From a virus: a DNA stretch of 24,430 nt. Location: positions 1 to 24,430 of the IMG/VR virus record IMGVR_UViG_3300035698_010374, one strand, 5' to 3'. Made by a program: the position numbers and the translations under genes. This document shows positions 16,055 to 22,947 of the stretch, in pieces (position 1 is the stretch's first letter; the number at the start of each line of letters is the position of its first letter). A model generated the notes under the pieces. The model did no database searches. It was not told the DNA's origin and was given only the letters and a program-made list of their open reading frames with translations.

Positions 16055-17416
16055 ATGGCAAACCCCACTGAATACAATAAAGAAACCAATTTCACGGCGC
16101 TTTCTGGCCAAGATCAAAGTTCACAGCTTGATACTGAGTTCAACAAGATAGCGGCTGCGGTCAACGCCATTATCCAAAACCTGATACTAATTCAGCGTGA
16201 TGATACCCAGCTTGGCAATAATGTTGTGCACATACAATCTTTGCGTGCTGATGTTTATCGTCTATTAACCAAATTCTCTCCGCGTGGTTCGTGGACTACT
16301 GGAACAGCGTACCTGGTTGGTGATCTTGTTAGTGTTGGCGACTCAAGTTATGCGGTGATCCTGAATCATACGAGCACATCAGATTTTGATGCTGACTTAG
16401 CAAATGATTTGTTGATGAGGATATCTAGCCCTGTAACGCTAACTGATGTTGTTGATGAACTTTACAGCAACCCTACCACCATTAGTGATTTTCAGGCGCT
16501 GTTTGATATAGTTGAGCAGGTCTATTTAATTAGCTCTGCTATCTCTGCGGTAAACGCCAACGCGACTAATATTAACTCCTTGGTGACTAACTCGGCCAAT
16601 GTTAATTTGGTTGCTGGCGATATTGCCAACGTCAATTTGGTTGCTGGCGATATTGCCAACGTCAATTCCTTGGCTGGCATCCTGGCGGTCCTGCAATCAC
16701 TGTATGACAATCTTTCTGATATCCAAGATGCGGCCACCCTGTTAAATGATGCTGATGGCTGGCAGTCGCCAACAGATACTTGGACGTATGTCTCTGCCAC
16801 ATCTTTTAAGGTTATTGGGTCTGATGTTACCGCTAAATTTCCTGTAGGCGCTAAAATAAAGCTAACCAATGCTGGTGTTAAATATTTTTATGTTATTGCC
16901 TCGGCATTCAGCACAGACACTACGATAACGCTTGCTGCTGGTAGTGATTACGCTTTAGCTAATTCAGCTATCACACTTCCCCAATATTCGTATCAGAATA
17001 CACCTCAAGGCTTTCCAGCGTGGTTTGCGTGGACTCCAACTTATGTGGGCGTAACCTTTGGTATTGCCACCAACCTATCTAGGTTTAATATTTCTGGCAG
17101 TGTGGTTACTTTTGAGCAGCACATTGATTGGAGCTCTTTCTCAAGCATCGACTCGGCTACTAACTCATTTAGCCTGCCTGTTGAGGCTGATAGTTCGTAC
17201 TATGCCAACACCAATATTGGCATCACTGAGTCTCAAAGCAGCGCAACAGGGAAAACTTACCCTGGCACTCTCGTTGTTGCTAGTTCAACAACAGCATCAT
17301 GGCGGTACACCAAGGGCAACGTGGCAACAGCCGAGTCAACGGCGTACAGCGGAACCCTACCTATAGCCCCATTTTCAGGAGAGATAACCTGGTCTAAGGG
17401 AAATTACGGCATATAG
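16055..17416 (+). CDS. tail fibre/appendage protein (copy 2)
   Basis: The start is set at ATG 16055 (GGAG at 16040-16043), 7 bases after the previous stop. The open frame reaches back to 15947 inside the previous gene, but its N-terminus there is not conserved. The product has 453 residues, the same length as the upstream gene. Its first 60 residues match that gene in 'TNFT', 'LDTEF', 'QRDDxxLxNNxVH'. A 'GSWTTGTAYLVGDLVSVGDSSY...NHTS' module (about 76-107) resembles the fibre/chitin-binding-like fold of many phage fibres. Then come 'NVNLVAGDIA' repeats encoded by a 30-bp DNA repeat, a pattern known from T7-like fibre shafts. A beta-rich C-terminus (from about 320) is probably the receptor-facing part. 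Confidence 0.75.
   Translation: MANPTEYNKETNFTALSGQDQSSQLDTEFNKIAAAVNAIIQNLILIQRDDTQLGNNVVHIQSLRADVYRLLTKFSPRGSWTTGTAYLVGDLVSVGDSSYAVILNHTSTSDFDADLANDLLMRISSPVTLTDVVDELYSNPTTISDFQALFDIVEQVYLISSAISAVNANATNINSLVTNSANVNLVAGDIANVNLVAGDIANVNSLAGILAVLQSLYDNLSDIQDAATLLNDADGWQSPTDTWTYVSATSFKVIGSDVTAKFPVGAKIKLTNAGVKYFYVIASAFSTDTTITLAAGSDYALANSAITLPQYSYQNTPQGFPAWFAWTPTYVGVTFGIATNLSRFNISGSVVTFEQHIDWSSFSSIDSATNSFSLPVEADSSYYANTNIGITESQSSATGKTYPGTLVVASSTTASWRYTKGNVATAESTAYSGTLPIAPFSGEITWSKGNYGI
16604..16663 (+). repeat. 30-bp perfect tandem repeat in fibre shaft
   Basis: Two identical 30-bp units lie head to tail and encode a doubled 10-residue block containing NLVAGDIANV. The block continues a looser Asn-Val/Ala repeat on both sides. 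The exact identity at DNA level points to a recent slippage or duplication that lengthened the fibre shaft. Confidence 0.9.
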
Positions 17417-17418
17417 TA

Positions 17419-17853
17419 ATGACCAATCCAACACCAGAACTTCCTGATGCGGCCATAAACCGTTTTTGCTATAGCCCTAGCGGCACGTTCGGAATATTAA
17501 CCCTGCCAAGCGGCATAGCCCTGGCCACGGTGGAAAAGCCCTGGTTAGATAACAGAACTTACATATCGTGCATTCCTGAGGGGGTTTATGTGTGTAAGCC
17601 TCGGCGGTTTTATCGTGGTGGTTATGATGCTATTGAGATAACCGATGTACCTGGCCGCACGCATATATTAATGCATATAGGTAATTTTGTTGAGGATGTA
17701 GTTGGCTGCATCGGCATTAACAGCAGGCATGGCGCTCGCGGTCACGAGTGGTGTGGTGTAGGTTCTACCAATGCGTTTAGTCAGTTAATGGATGATTTGG
17801 GCGGCAAAGAGTTTAATTTGAAAATCACAAGCATCAATGGAGGTGTACTTTGA
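17419..17853 (+). CDS. DUF5675-type protein, possible lysis/peptidoglycan-related
   Basis: A 144-residue protein with the features I associate with DUF5675: 'LATVEKPW' (about 35-42), 'CIPEGVYVC' (51-59), a basic 'PRRFYRGGYD' and 'VPGRTHILMHIGN' ending at His86-Ile-Gly-Asn89. Then comes 'VVGCIGI' with Cys97. The conserved His and Gly-Cys-Ile pair resembles the layout of L,D-transpeptidase-like catalytic sites, but that is a pattern comparison only. The family occurs in phage late regions without proven function. Here it opens a three-gene cassette after the fibres, where lysis genes are usual. It starts 2 bases after the fibre stop and ends overlapping the lipoprotein start (TTGA). It may be the phage lysin, since no classical lysozyme is present. 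Confidence 0.65.
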   Translation: MTNPTPELPDAAINRFCYSPSGTFGILTLPSGIALATVEKPWLDNRTYISCIPEGVYVCKPRRFYRGGYDAIEITDVPGRTHILMHIGNFVEDVVGCIGINSRHGARGHEWCGVGSTNAFSQLMDDLGGKEFNLKITSINGGVL

Positions 17854-18743
17854 AAATTTTAATACTAATGGTGGCGGTCTGCTTTCTGGCTGCCTGCGCT
17901 AACAACACAAGTTATGAGCCAATAATTTCAGATGGCAAAGTATCAACCAATCTGGCTGGTGTCTCCCACAAGAAAAAAATCAAGCAATCCGACTCTGTGG
18001 CTATCATGGGATCTCTTGCACCATCATTGCCAGGCTTGGCTATGTCGGCTGAGGGCTGTCCTCGTGATAACGTGACTGATATAGCTCAGCTATCTGAGGC
18101 TGGTGAAGCGGCTTACTATCGGTTTCTTGAGGAGTGTGAGCGAAGTCTTGGAACATCCAAAATGATGGCTTATGCACTGAATAGACCAACTACCAGGGCA
18201 GGTGAGGTTACAGCCTCTTATGCTAAAGCTGTGGGCTTAGTGGCCCAGGCTAAGACGCAACAAACACAATTTATATCTGGCGGTCTTACTACCCTGGGTG
18301 CTGGTGCGCTAATTTATGGCGGCACCAAGGCGATGGTAGAGGGTTTCCGTGATGCTAATATTGCTACGGCCCGGGCTAAAGGCGATACCAATATAGGAAC
18401 CCTGGCGGTGAATGGCGGCCAGACTAATGGCCAATCTTCTAACGATCCCATTGGTGGCGGTGGCGAGTCTGGCGGTTCAGCTACCTCAACTACAGACAAA
18501 GGCAATACGGCTTCTGGTGCAGATACAGTTAATATTAATATCGCCTCTGACAACAACACGAGTATTGTGGGCATGGATAGCGCCAGGCAAAACCTGGCTG
18601 ATAGAAACATACAGGCGATTGAGCCCAGTGGTAACGGTGCGCTCAATGAAGATGCCAACATAGACCAGCAACCTGTTCAGGATGAGAATAGCGGATCTCT
18701 TGATAACACACCATCTAACGGAAACAATAACGGATTATTCTAA
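17850..18743 (+). CDS. phage lipoprotein with Gly/Asn-rich tail
   Basis: A 297-residue protein. The start is a TTG at 17850 that overlaps the preceding TGA (TTGA). It is supported by a very good ribosome binding site, GGAGG at 17839-17843, and by a signal peptide beginning at that codon. A lipobox Leu-Ala-Ala-Cys ends at Cys16, predicting a lipid-anchored envelope protein. The middle is helical. A Gly/Ala-rich hydrophobic stretch (about 144-168) could be a second membrane contact. The last 110 residues are low-complexity Gly/Ser/Asn/Asp. Candidates are an outer-membrane spanin-like or superinfection-exclusion lipoprotein, but it is much longer than usual o-spanins and no partner spanin is visible. 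Confidence 0.8.
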   Translation: MKILILMVAVCFLAACANNTSYEPIISDGKVSTNLAGVSHKKKIKQSDSVAIMGSLAPSLPGLAMSAEGCPRDNVTDIAQLSEAGEAAYYRFLEECERSLGTSKMMAYALNRPTTRAGEVTASYAKAVGLVAQAKTQQTQFISGGLTTLGAGALIYGGTKAMVEGFRDANIATARAKGDTNIGTLAVNGGQTNGQSSNDPIGGGGESGGSATSTTDKGNTASGADTVNINIASDNNTSIVGMDSARQNLADRNIQAIEPSGNGALNEDANIDQQPVQDENSGSLDNTPSNGNNNGLF

Positions 18744-19312
18744 TGGCTATAATTGTAATCCACGGCATTGCTACTGGTGGCGGCGGTGTCTATCGGATGG
18801 GTGAGGAGTTGGCCAGGCAGGGCTATAAAGTAAAGTTTTACCGTTATGAGAAACGGCACTTTTGGTCATATTGGAACATGAACAACATGAGGCAAGATGG
18901 TTCAAGCCTGCTGCATGACGTTGTGTATACGCCTGGTGATGATGTGCTTTGCCATTCCAATGGCCAGCTAGTTATGCAATCCGCTGTGGCCCAGGGCGCT
19001 AAGTTTGGATCTGTTGCTGTATTTAGTGGTGCTGGTACATCAGATAAGTTTGTTTACCCTGCTGGTTCAGTAAATGAGGTTCACTGGTTTGTTAATGTCC
19101 AGGATAAAGCTGTATGGCTAGGATCTAAGTTATGGCGGCATCCGTTTGGTAAGGCTGCCAGGGTGGGCTATGCAGGCGTGCCAGATGATAGGCAGATAAA
19201 CCATAAGTATAACTATTCAGAGTGGTTCAGTATTGAGCACTCGTTTTGGTTTGGTAAGTGGATGAAGCCAATGATTAACATCCTTGTCAATTGGCCTGTG
19301 TTTGAGAAATAA
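18743..19312 (+). CDS. alpha/beta hydrolase-fold protein
   Basis: A 189-residue protein with the core of the alpha/beta-hydrolase fold. A first strand 'IIVIHGI' (His7-Gly8, oxyanion-hole side) is followed by a helix 'MGEELARQGY' and a strand 'VKFYRY'. The nucleophile elbow is 'LCHSNG', with Ser72 as candidate nucleophile and Cys70 in place of the first Gly of GxSxG. Asp121 ('NVQDKAV') and His166 ('IEHSFW') are spaced as the rest of a Ser-Asp-His triad. There is no signal peptide. The start overlaps the lipoprotein stop by one base (TAATG), so it belongs to the same late cassette. Substrate is unknown; an esterase/lipase acting on envelope lipids during lysis is a reasonable guess. Confidence 0.75.
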   Translation: MAIIVIHGIATGGGGVYRMGEELARQGYKVKFYRYEKRHFWSYWNMNNMRQDGSSLLHDVVYTPGDDVLCHSNGQLVMQSAVAQGAKFGSVAVFSGAGTSDKFVYPAGSVNEVHWFVNVQDKAVWLGSKLWRHPFGKAARVGYAGVPDDRQINHKYNYSEWFSIEHSFWFGKWMKPMINILVNWPVFEK

Positions 19313-19321
19313 GATTCTATT

Positions 19322-19358
19322 AGAGCCAGTAGTAAACAATTAGCTTACTACTGGTTCT
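19322..19358. terminator. bidirectional hairpin between convergent operons
   Basis: A 14-bp stem (AGAGCCAGTAGTAA paired with TTACTACTGGTTCT, one G-U pair) closes a 9-base loop. It starts 10 bases after the hydrolase stop on the + strand and 3 bases after the last - strand stop (19361). The position suggests a terminator for both operons. Neither side has a clean U-run, so it may be a weak or Rho-assisted terminator or a 3'-end stabiliser. Confidence 0.65.
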
Positions 19359-19360
19359 GG

Positions 19361-19522
19361 TTAAGTTAAGCAGTGTGCGACCATTCTCCACACCAGACGA
19401 TCATACTGATCATAGTGGTAGGTGGGTGGGCTTCTAACTTCGTAGCCTCCCTGGTCAATGTGTTCGTCAACACCAGCCTCAACATGCTGCTTGGTTGGTC
19501 CTAACACTATTATGGTTTTCAT
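19361..19522 (-). CDS. 53-residue hypothetical protein, last gene of the early operon
   Basis: A small gene. The ATG (complement of 19520-19522) has a GAGGTG ribosome binding site about 8 bases upstream and overlaps the stop of the preceding 21-codon ORF as TAATG. The product begins 'MKTIIVLGPTKQHVEAGVDE', then has 'GGYEVRSPPTYHYDQYDR' and 'LVWRMVAHCLT'. The start resembles a beta strand plus a GPT loop as in nucleotide-binding proteins, but it is too short for a P-loop and no family is recognised. The coupling, ribosome binding site and codon pattern support expression; function is unknown. Confidence 0.65.
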   Translation of the reverse strand: MKTIIVLGPTKQHVEAGVDEHIDQGGYEVRSPPTYHYDQYDRLVWRMVAHCLT

Positions 19523-19587
19523 TACTGGTTCACCTCATTGCTATTGGTGCAGGTGGCTGATGCGGTATCTCGGTTCTCGTTATTCAT
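19522..19587 (-). CDS. 21-residue micro-ORF coupling two early genes
   Basis: The ATG overlaps the TGA of the upstream 97-residue gene (ATGA at 19584-19587), and its own TAA overlaps the ATG of the downstream 53-residue gene (TAATG). The peptide is polar (Asn, Thr, Ser, Glu) with no hydrophobic segment. It may matter mainly as a translational relay that carries ribosomes to the next gene. It lacks a strong ribosome binding site of its own. Confidence 0.45.
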   Translation of the reverse strand: MNNENRDTASATCTNSNEVNQ

Positions 19588-19877
19588 GGCGTATTGTGTC
19601 CGTGGTCGTCTATGATTATGCCCTTTAAGGCATCGTGGTTAAGAGTCTGAACATGACAACCTTTATTATATTTTGATTCCAGGATAATGGTCGCTGCTCC
19701 ATATTCCTCGGCCACTTCCGCTGCATCCTGAGCCTTGTCTAGCTGATCGCAGATCACGGCTATTGGTGAACCAACACCTTCTGTGTCTAGTGGGTTTTTG
19801 ATAACTGCATAAAAAATGGCATAGGCAAATACAGACCAGATAGCCGATATAAACAATATTGATAATATAGCCCTCAT
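19584..19877 (-). CDS. small membrane-anchored protein
   Basis: A 97-residue protein with a single N-terminal hydrophobic helix (about residues 3-26), which could be a signal anchor. It is followed by a soluble domain with 'IAVICDQLDKAQDAAEVAEEYGAATIILE' and a His/Asp-rich C-terminus ending 'DDHGHNTP'. It overlaps the upstream HTH gene by 4 bases (ATGA) and the downstream micro-ORF by 4 bases. I do not recognise the family; a periplasm- or cytoplasm-facing anchored early protein is all the sequence supports. Confidence 0.7.
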   Translation of the reverse strand: MRAILSILFISAIWSVFAYAIFYAVIKNPLDTEGVGSPIAVICDQLDKAQDAAEVAEEYGAATIILESKYNKGCHVQTLNHDALKGIIIDDHGHNTP

Positions 19878-20128
19878 ACCTTTAACCTCTTGTGTTTGAT
19901 GGCCAGCAAGATCATATATTGATGCTCCCTAGCCTGTTTTATTCCGTTGGCTGCTTCCAGGGGGATTAGATCGTAATCCTTGGATAAGTCTCCAACTGTT
20001 TCCAGGCATATCTGAGTGATACGTTGTGCGCTAACACTGTACTTCTTAGCTACGCTTGGGGCAGTTTGGCCACGCATCACTAACTCAGTAATGCGTAACC
20101 TCCTGCGCTTTGCTTTATCAGCAGCCAT
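19874..20128 (-). CDS. small helix-turn-helix protein
   Basis: An 84-residue basic protein. Residues about 8-40 ('RRRLRITELVMRGQTAPSVAKKYSVSAQRITQICLE') read as a homeodomain-like or sigma-4-like helix-turn-helix, with the turn at 'KKYSVS' and a recognition helix 'AQRITQICLE'. It is the third gene of the recombination operon, 3 bases after the coiled-coil gene. It could regulate the operon or help a nuclease or replication protein bind DNA. No specific family is recognised. Confidence 0.7.
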   Translation of the reverse strand: MAADKAKRRRLRITELVMRGQTAPSVAKKYSVSAQRITQICLETVGDLSKDYDLIPLEAANGIKQAREHQYMILLAIKHKRLKV

Positions 20129-20131
20129 TGG

Positions 20132-21349
20132 TTACTGGGCGCTCTCAATTAGCGCAATGGCGCGTAGCATTGCTTCGTTAACCTCATCATCGCTAAGGAT
20201 GTGATCAGCAAAAAACTGGTAAACAACTGCATCCCTGGCGTGCTGCACTGATATTCCAAGTTTAGCGGCCATTCCCTGACACTCTAAATTAAAGCCCTCC
20301 CATGATGCTATTGGGTGCTCAGCGGCAATATCGGCACTAACCTCCTCACTGCATTCCAAACCATAGTCATTACCAGCAGCAGGAAAATTGGTTTCTTCTG
20401 GTGTCGGCGGCTCAATATGCGGGCTATTGTCAAGCTGCTCATTGGTGCTTACAGCGCACTCGCTATTTATCTTGGTGGCTGGGTCCTCCGTTTCAGGATC
20501 TACAAAAGCATCCTGAATCTTCACAAGCCTGGCAAGTGAAGCCACTGTAGCTGCGTGCACCTCATCTGCACGCTCACCAAAGTCTAACTTACCGCCTGGT
20601 AGCTGCTCTAATACAGCTATAAGGGCCCCTACCTCGGCTTTACTCTCTAGATCCATAGCATCACCAGGCAAAGATTTTATATATCCTATATGCGCGGTAA
20701 TACGGTTGTTTTCAGCATCCTTAATGGCGGCAGCATTCGCCTCTAGCCTTTCAGCTTCCTGTTTAGCTAGTTTGGCTTGGAGTTCTTTATTCTCACGATC
20801 CTGAGCCTCTGCTTCCAGTTTGGCGGTCATTATCTCACCAAGCTGGTCCAACACACTAGCCTGCTTGGTAATCGCCTCGTGAATTACATCCTTATGGAAA
20901 ACACTGCAATCAATATTTTTAACTGCATCAATAGCGCTTGAGATAGATGAAGAATCATCATCCCTGGCGTTTGTTACAAAGCGCTCAAAACCAGCTACCT
21001 TTGCTTTATCAGCATTAATAACTTTGGTTTTTTCCTCAGCATCAGCCTTGGCTTTGTCGGCCCTGGCTTGTTCTGCTATCTCAAAAGGCTTTACAACAAC
21101 ATCAAAAATGTTTATTACCTTCTCAATAAGGGTGTCGCCCAGGTCTTTAAGATCACTTGATGTGTCTATGCGCCTACGGTTTATTGCTGCGGTTAGCTTA
21201 TTGCGCTCAGTTCTATCCTTGCGGGCTTGCTGGTATACGCTCTCATCAGTTAGATCCAGAACAACGCTGGCAGGAAATCTTGCTTTTAGATCCTCAAGGC
21301 CCTGTTCAGTTAGCTCACCATCAAATATTTTTTTAATTAAATCAGTCAT
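20132..21349 (-). CDS. coiled-coil partner of the recombinase (DUF1351-like)
   Basis: A 405-residue protein. About residues 38-90 have the 'RKDRTERNKLTAAINRRR...PFEIAEQ' pattern of the DUF1351-like proteins found beside phage annealing proteins. A long Ala/Lys/Glu-rich coiled coil spans about 90-215 ('ELQAKLAKQEAERLEA'), followed by an acidic, Pro-containing linker and a C-terminal helical domain from about 340. It lies 10 bases downstream of the Rad52-type gene, so a role in assisting single-strand annealing or loading is inferred. Its biochemical function is not established. The start has an AGGA about 9 bases upstream. Confidence 0.7.
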   Translation of the reverse strand: MTDLIKKIFDGELTEQGLEDLKARFPASVVLDLTDESVYQQARKDRTERNKLTAAINRRRIDTSSDLKDLGDTLIEKVINIFDVVVKPFEIAEQARADKAKADAEEKTKVINADKAKVAGFERFVTNARDDDSSSISSAIDAVKNIDCSVFHKDVIHEAITKQASVLDQLGEIMTAKLEAEAQDRENKELQAKLAKQEAERLEANAAAIKDAENNRITAHIGYIKSLPGDAMDLESKAEVGALIAVLEQLPGGKLDFGERADEVHAATVASLARLVKIQDAFVDPETEDPATKINSECAVSTNEQLDNSPHIEPPTPEETNFPAAGNDYGLECSEEVSADIAAEHPIASWEGFNLECQGMAAKLGISVQHARDAVVYQFFADHILSDDEVNEAMLRAIALIESAQ

Positions 21350-21359
21350 TTTTTTATTC

Positions 21360-22292
21360 CTATTGTGGGGTTGTGGGTATTGTTATGTTGGTTGTCCTGG
21401 CTTCCACTGCTCTATGCAGTTTGGCTATTAATGGCTTGTTATCAAAGTATTCTCCCTCTGATTTTTTAAGTAGTTTGGTTTTAAATGTGTCGCCAACTAT
21501 TATCACGCTGCTGGCTTCTGGTATAAATTCTAACGTGGCTATCTGCTTATCTAGCCACTCCTCAACCTTGGCATACGCCAGTGCTGTGTTGTCGTAAGCT
21601 ATCTTATCCAGCTCGGCTTTCTTGGCTTTGTATTCATTGCCAATCACCTCCTTGAAGTCTGCCATACCAAATGACTTGGCATACAGGTACGCGCCAGCAT
21701 AAATCTCTTTTAGCTCATCAAAGGTGTCGCTGCTGCGGATATTATCAACATAATCCTCAGTGATAACGCCTGGCAAGGCCCAGGCTGGCAGATCAGGTGC
21801 AGCCCAGTTGATGTGCCGGCCAGTCTTTTTATCCTCGGCGTGGTTGTCGGCGCAATCGTATCGGCTGTTAGCTAGATTGCATATAGCAAAATACTGCTCA
21901 AGGTTGTAGAGATACCTGCCCATACCCCACTGCACTGCTGAGCGTTTCATTGAATTGGATAGGGCGCCTTTTAGCGGCTCTATATTGGTGTGCTCTGCAC
22001 CATCCCACTTAGTTATCCACTCCCATGTACCGCCTGGATTGGAGATTCTAATACTTAGACCACAAAGATAGCCTTTTCCATGTGGTGTTGGTTTGTATTC
22101 GTTGCGCCAGGAATCAAAACCAACAACATCGTCCAGGCGTTGTTGTATGGCTCTATTGGTTATGTAGGGAACAACAATGGCCCAGGGCTTTCCGTTTTTG
22201 CTTATGCCGCATTGTTGGGTTCTCCATTCCAGATCCTCAGGGGAAAATGGTTCTTGCAGGAGTCGGGTGGTTCGTTCTAAATCGTGTTTCAT
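21360..22292 (-). CDS. Rad52-type single-strand annealing protein
   Basis: A 310-residue protein. Its first 135 residues carry the Rad52/Rad22 signature found in phage annealing proteins: 'LLQEPFSPEDLEWRTQQ' (11-27), 'PYITNRAIQQRLDDVVG' (42-58), 'WITKWDGAE' (92-100) and 'SMKRSAVQWGMGRYLYNLE' (114-132). The following 'WAAPDLPAWALPG' is also common in these phage proteins. They anneal complementary single strands during phage recombination and concatemer formation. The C-terminal half is helical and likely binds a partner. The start has a TGAGG 8 bases upstream and a good promoter begins 30 bases further up. This is the most secure functional call in the early region. Confidence 0.85.
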   Translation of the reverse strand: MKHDLERTTRLLQEPFSPEDLEWRTQQCGISKNGKPWAIVVPYITNRAIQQRLDDVVGFDSWRNEYKPTPHGKGYLCGLSIRISNPGGTWEWITKWDGAEHTNIEPLKGALSNSMKRSAVQWGMGRYLYNLEQYFAICNLANSRYDCADNHAEDKKTGRHINWAAPDLPAWALPGVITEDYVDNIRSSDTFDELKEIYAGAYLYAKSFGMADFKEVIGNEYKAKKAELDKIAYDNTALAYAKVEEWLDKQIATLEFIPEASSVIIVGDTFKTKLLKKSEGEYFDNKPLIAKLHRAVEARTTNITIPTTPQ

Positions 22293-22320
22293 ATAATTAG
22301 CCTCAAATAATTGAGTGCCA

Positions 22321-22349
22321 ATAATAATCTAAAAACAAGGGGGAAGCAA
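22321..22349 (-). promoter_or_regulatory. sigma70-like promoter of the recombination operon
   Basis: On the - strand, TTGCTT (complement of 22344-22349) is followed after exactly 17 bases by TATTAT (complement of 22321-22326). The predicted start of transcription is near 22314, about 22 bases before the Rad52-type ATG. This places a private promoter for the five early genes downstream of the terminator at 22566-22597. Confidence 0.6.
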
Positions 22350-22398
22350 GGGGAATGGCCCAGCGCCACATAATCTGTGTGGGTAAACACTACAAGGC

Positions 22399-22413
22399 TA
22401 ATCATATTGATTA
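22399..22413. promoter_or_regulatory. inverted repeat, candidate operator
   Basis: TAATCA and TGATTA form a perfect 6-bp inverted repeat around a 3-base centre, about 50 bp upstream of the recombination promoter. It has the size of an operator for a small dimeric HTH protein, and two such proteins are encoded nearby. Longer flanking inverted repeats (GTAAACAC/GTGTTTGC and AGGCTAA/TTAGCCT) enclose it. Confidence 0.35.
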
Positions 22414-22565
22414 TGCAGCGCCAGGAGTGCACTTTAGCCTGAAAGTGGTGGTGTTTGCAATTAGATAATTTAGGGAGTAGGATTGTCCTCCGCTTTGGAG
22501 AGTTGCCAAATTCGTTATGTGTTCAGCGATTCATCACTTAACTGGTACTCTACTTAGCGGGAACA

Positions 22566-22597
22566 AAAAAGCCAAACCTACTAGAGCTTGGCTTTTT
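22566..22597. terminator. bidirectional Rho-independent terminator
   Basis: GCCAA (571-575) pairs with TTGGC (588-592) around a 12-base loop. Flanking A5/T5 tracts extend the stem and give a U-run in either direction. On the - strand it would end transcripts of the regulatory block (23781-22948) before the recombination promoter; no + strand gene is assigned upstream of it. Confidence 0.75.
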
Positions 22598-22874
22598 CTA
22601 GGTCGTTGAACGATGAAGGGTGCGGTTCAAGTTCCAATAGGAATCTATTATATCTATCCCAGGGCAAACCACAAGAGCCCACAACACCTTATTTTTCTAG
22701 TTTGCAGTTTATCTGTCCACAGGATGTGCTCTGTTCGGCTGCGTAAAACAGGATTTGTTGTAAGGGTTTATTCACATGACGCGACAAATTCAGAAGGTAA
22801 CTTGCTGGCATGATGCTGGTAGGATGTGTGAGCTTTAAGCGATGGTACGATAGGCGGTTAATATCTACACAGCC

Positions 22875-22920
22875 CAGAGTGACCAAAGGCCAAAGATAAT
22901 TTTGGCCTAAGGGTACTCTG
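22875..22920. repeat. 46-base nested inverted repeat
   Basis: An inner perfect 8-bp stem (AGGCCAAA/TTTGGCCT) has a 6-base loop and lies inside an outer perfect 6-bp stem (CAGAGT/ACTCTG). The two are separated by matched 6-base internal segments, so the whole is symmetric about 22897/22898. It starts 27 bases past the stop of the Cro-like gene on the - strand. There is no U-run, so it is not a simple terminator; an RNA processing or stability structure, or a protein site, is possible. Confidence 0.6.
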
Positions 22921-22947
22921 CACTCCAATACTTCCTGGCAATTAATA

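Larger units (their letters stand above)
22293..22947. other. 655-bp gene-free, structured region
   Basis: No convincing gene is visible here. The two longer open frames (+22613-22813, and -22689-22955 from TTG) lack good ribosome binding sites and read as chance. The stretch holds the recombination promoter (22321-22349), nested inverted repeats (22383-22458), a bidirectional terminator (22566-22597) and a 46-base interrupted palindrome (22875-22920). A single DnaA-box-like TTATTCACA lies at 22768-22776. It may hold a replication origin or a non-coding RNA; the sequence alone does not decide. Confidence 0.5.

Noticed and set aside
18314-18661. 115-codon open frame on the - strand
   Set aside because: It is antisense to the Gly/Asn-rich lipoprotein tail; its openness follows from the sense-strand codon bias.
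22475-22560. Possible tRNA-like fold
   Set aside because: A small CTCC/GGAG hairpin is present, but no acceptor stem or TPsiC arm with correct pairing could be built.
22713-22722. CTGTCCACAG resembling an SOS box
   Set aside because: The half-sites are only 2 bases apart, whereas LexA needs 8.
22768-22776. DnaA-box-like TTATTCACA
   Set aside because: It is a single match, with similar ones at 6-14 and 23940-23948. A 9-mer of this degeneracy is expected by chance, so it is no evidence for an origin on its own.
22613-22813. 66-codon + strand frame after the terminator
   Set aside because: It starts directly after the terminator with no clear promoter or good ribosome binding site, and the translation does not look protein-like.
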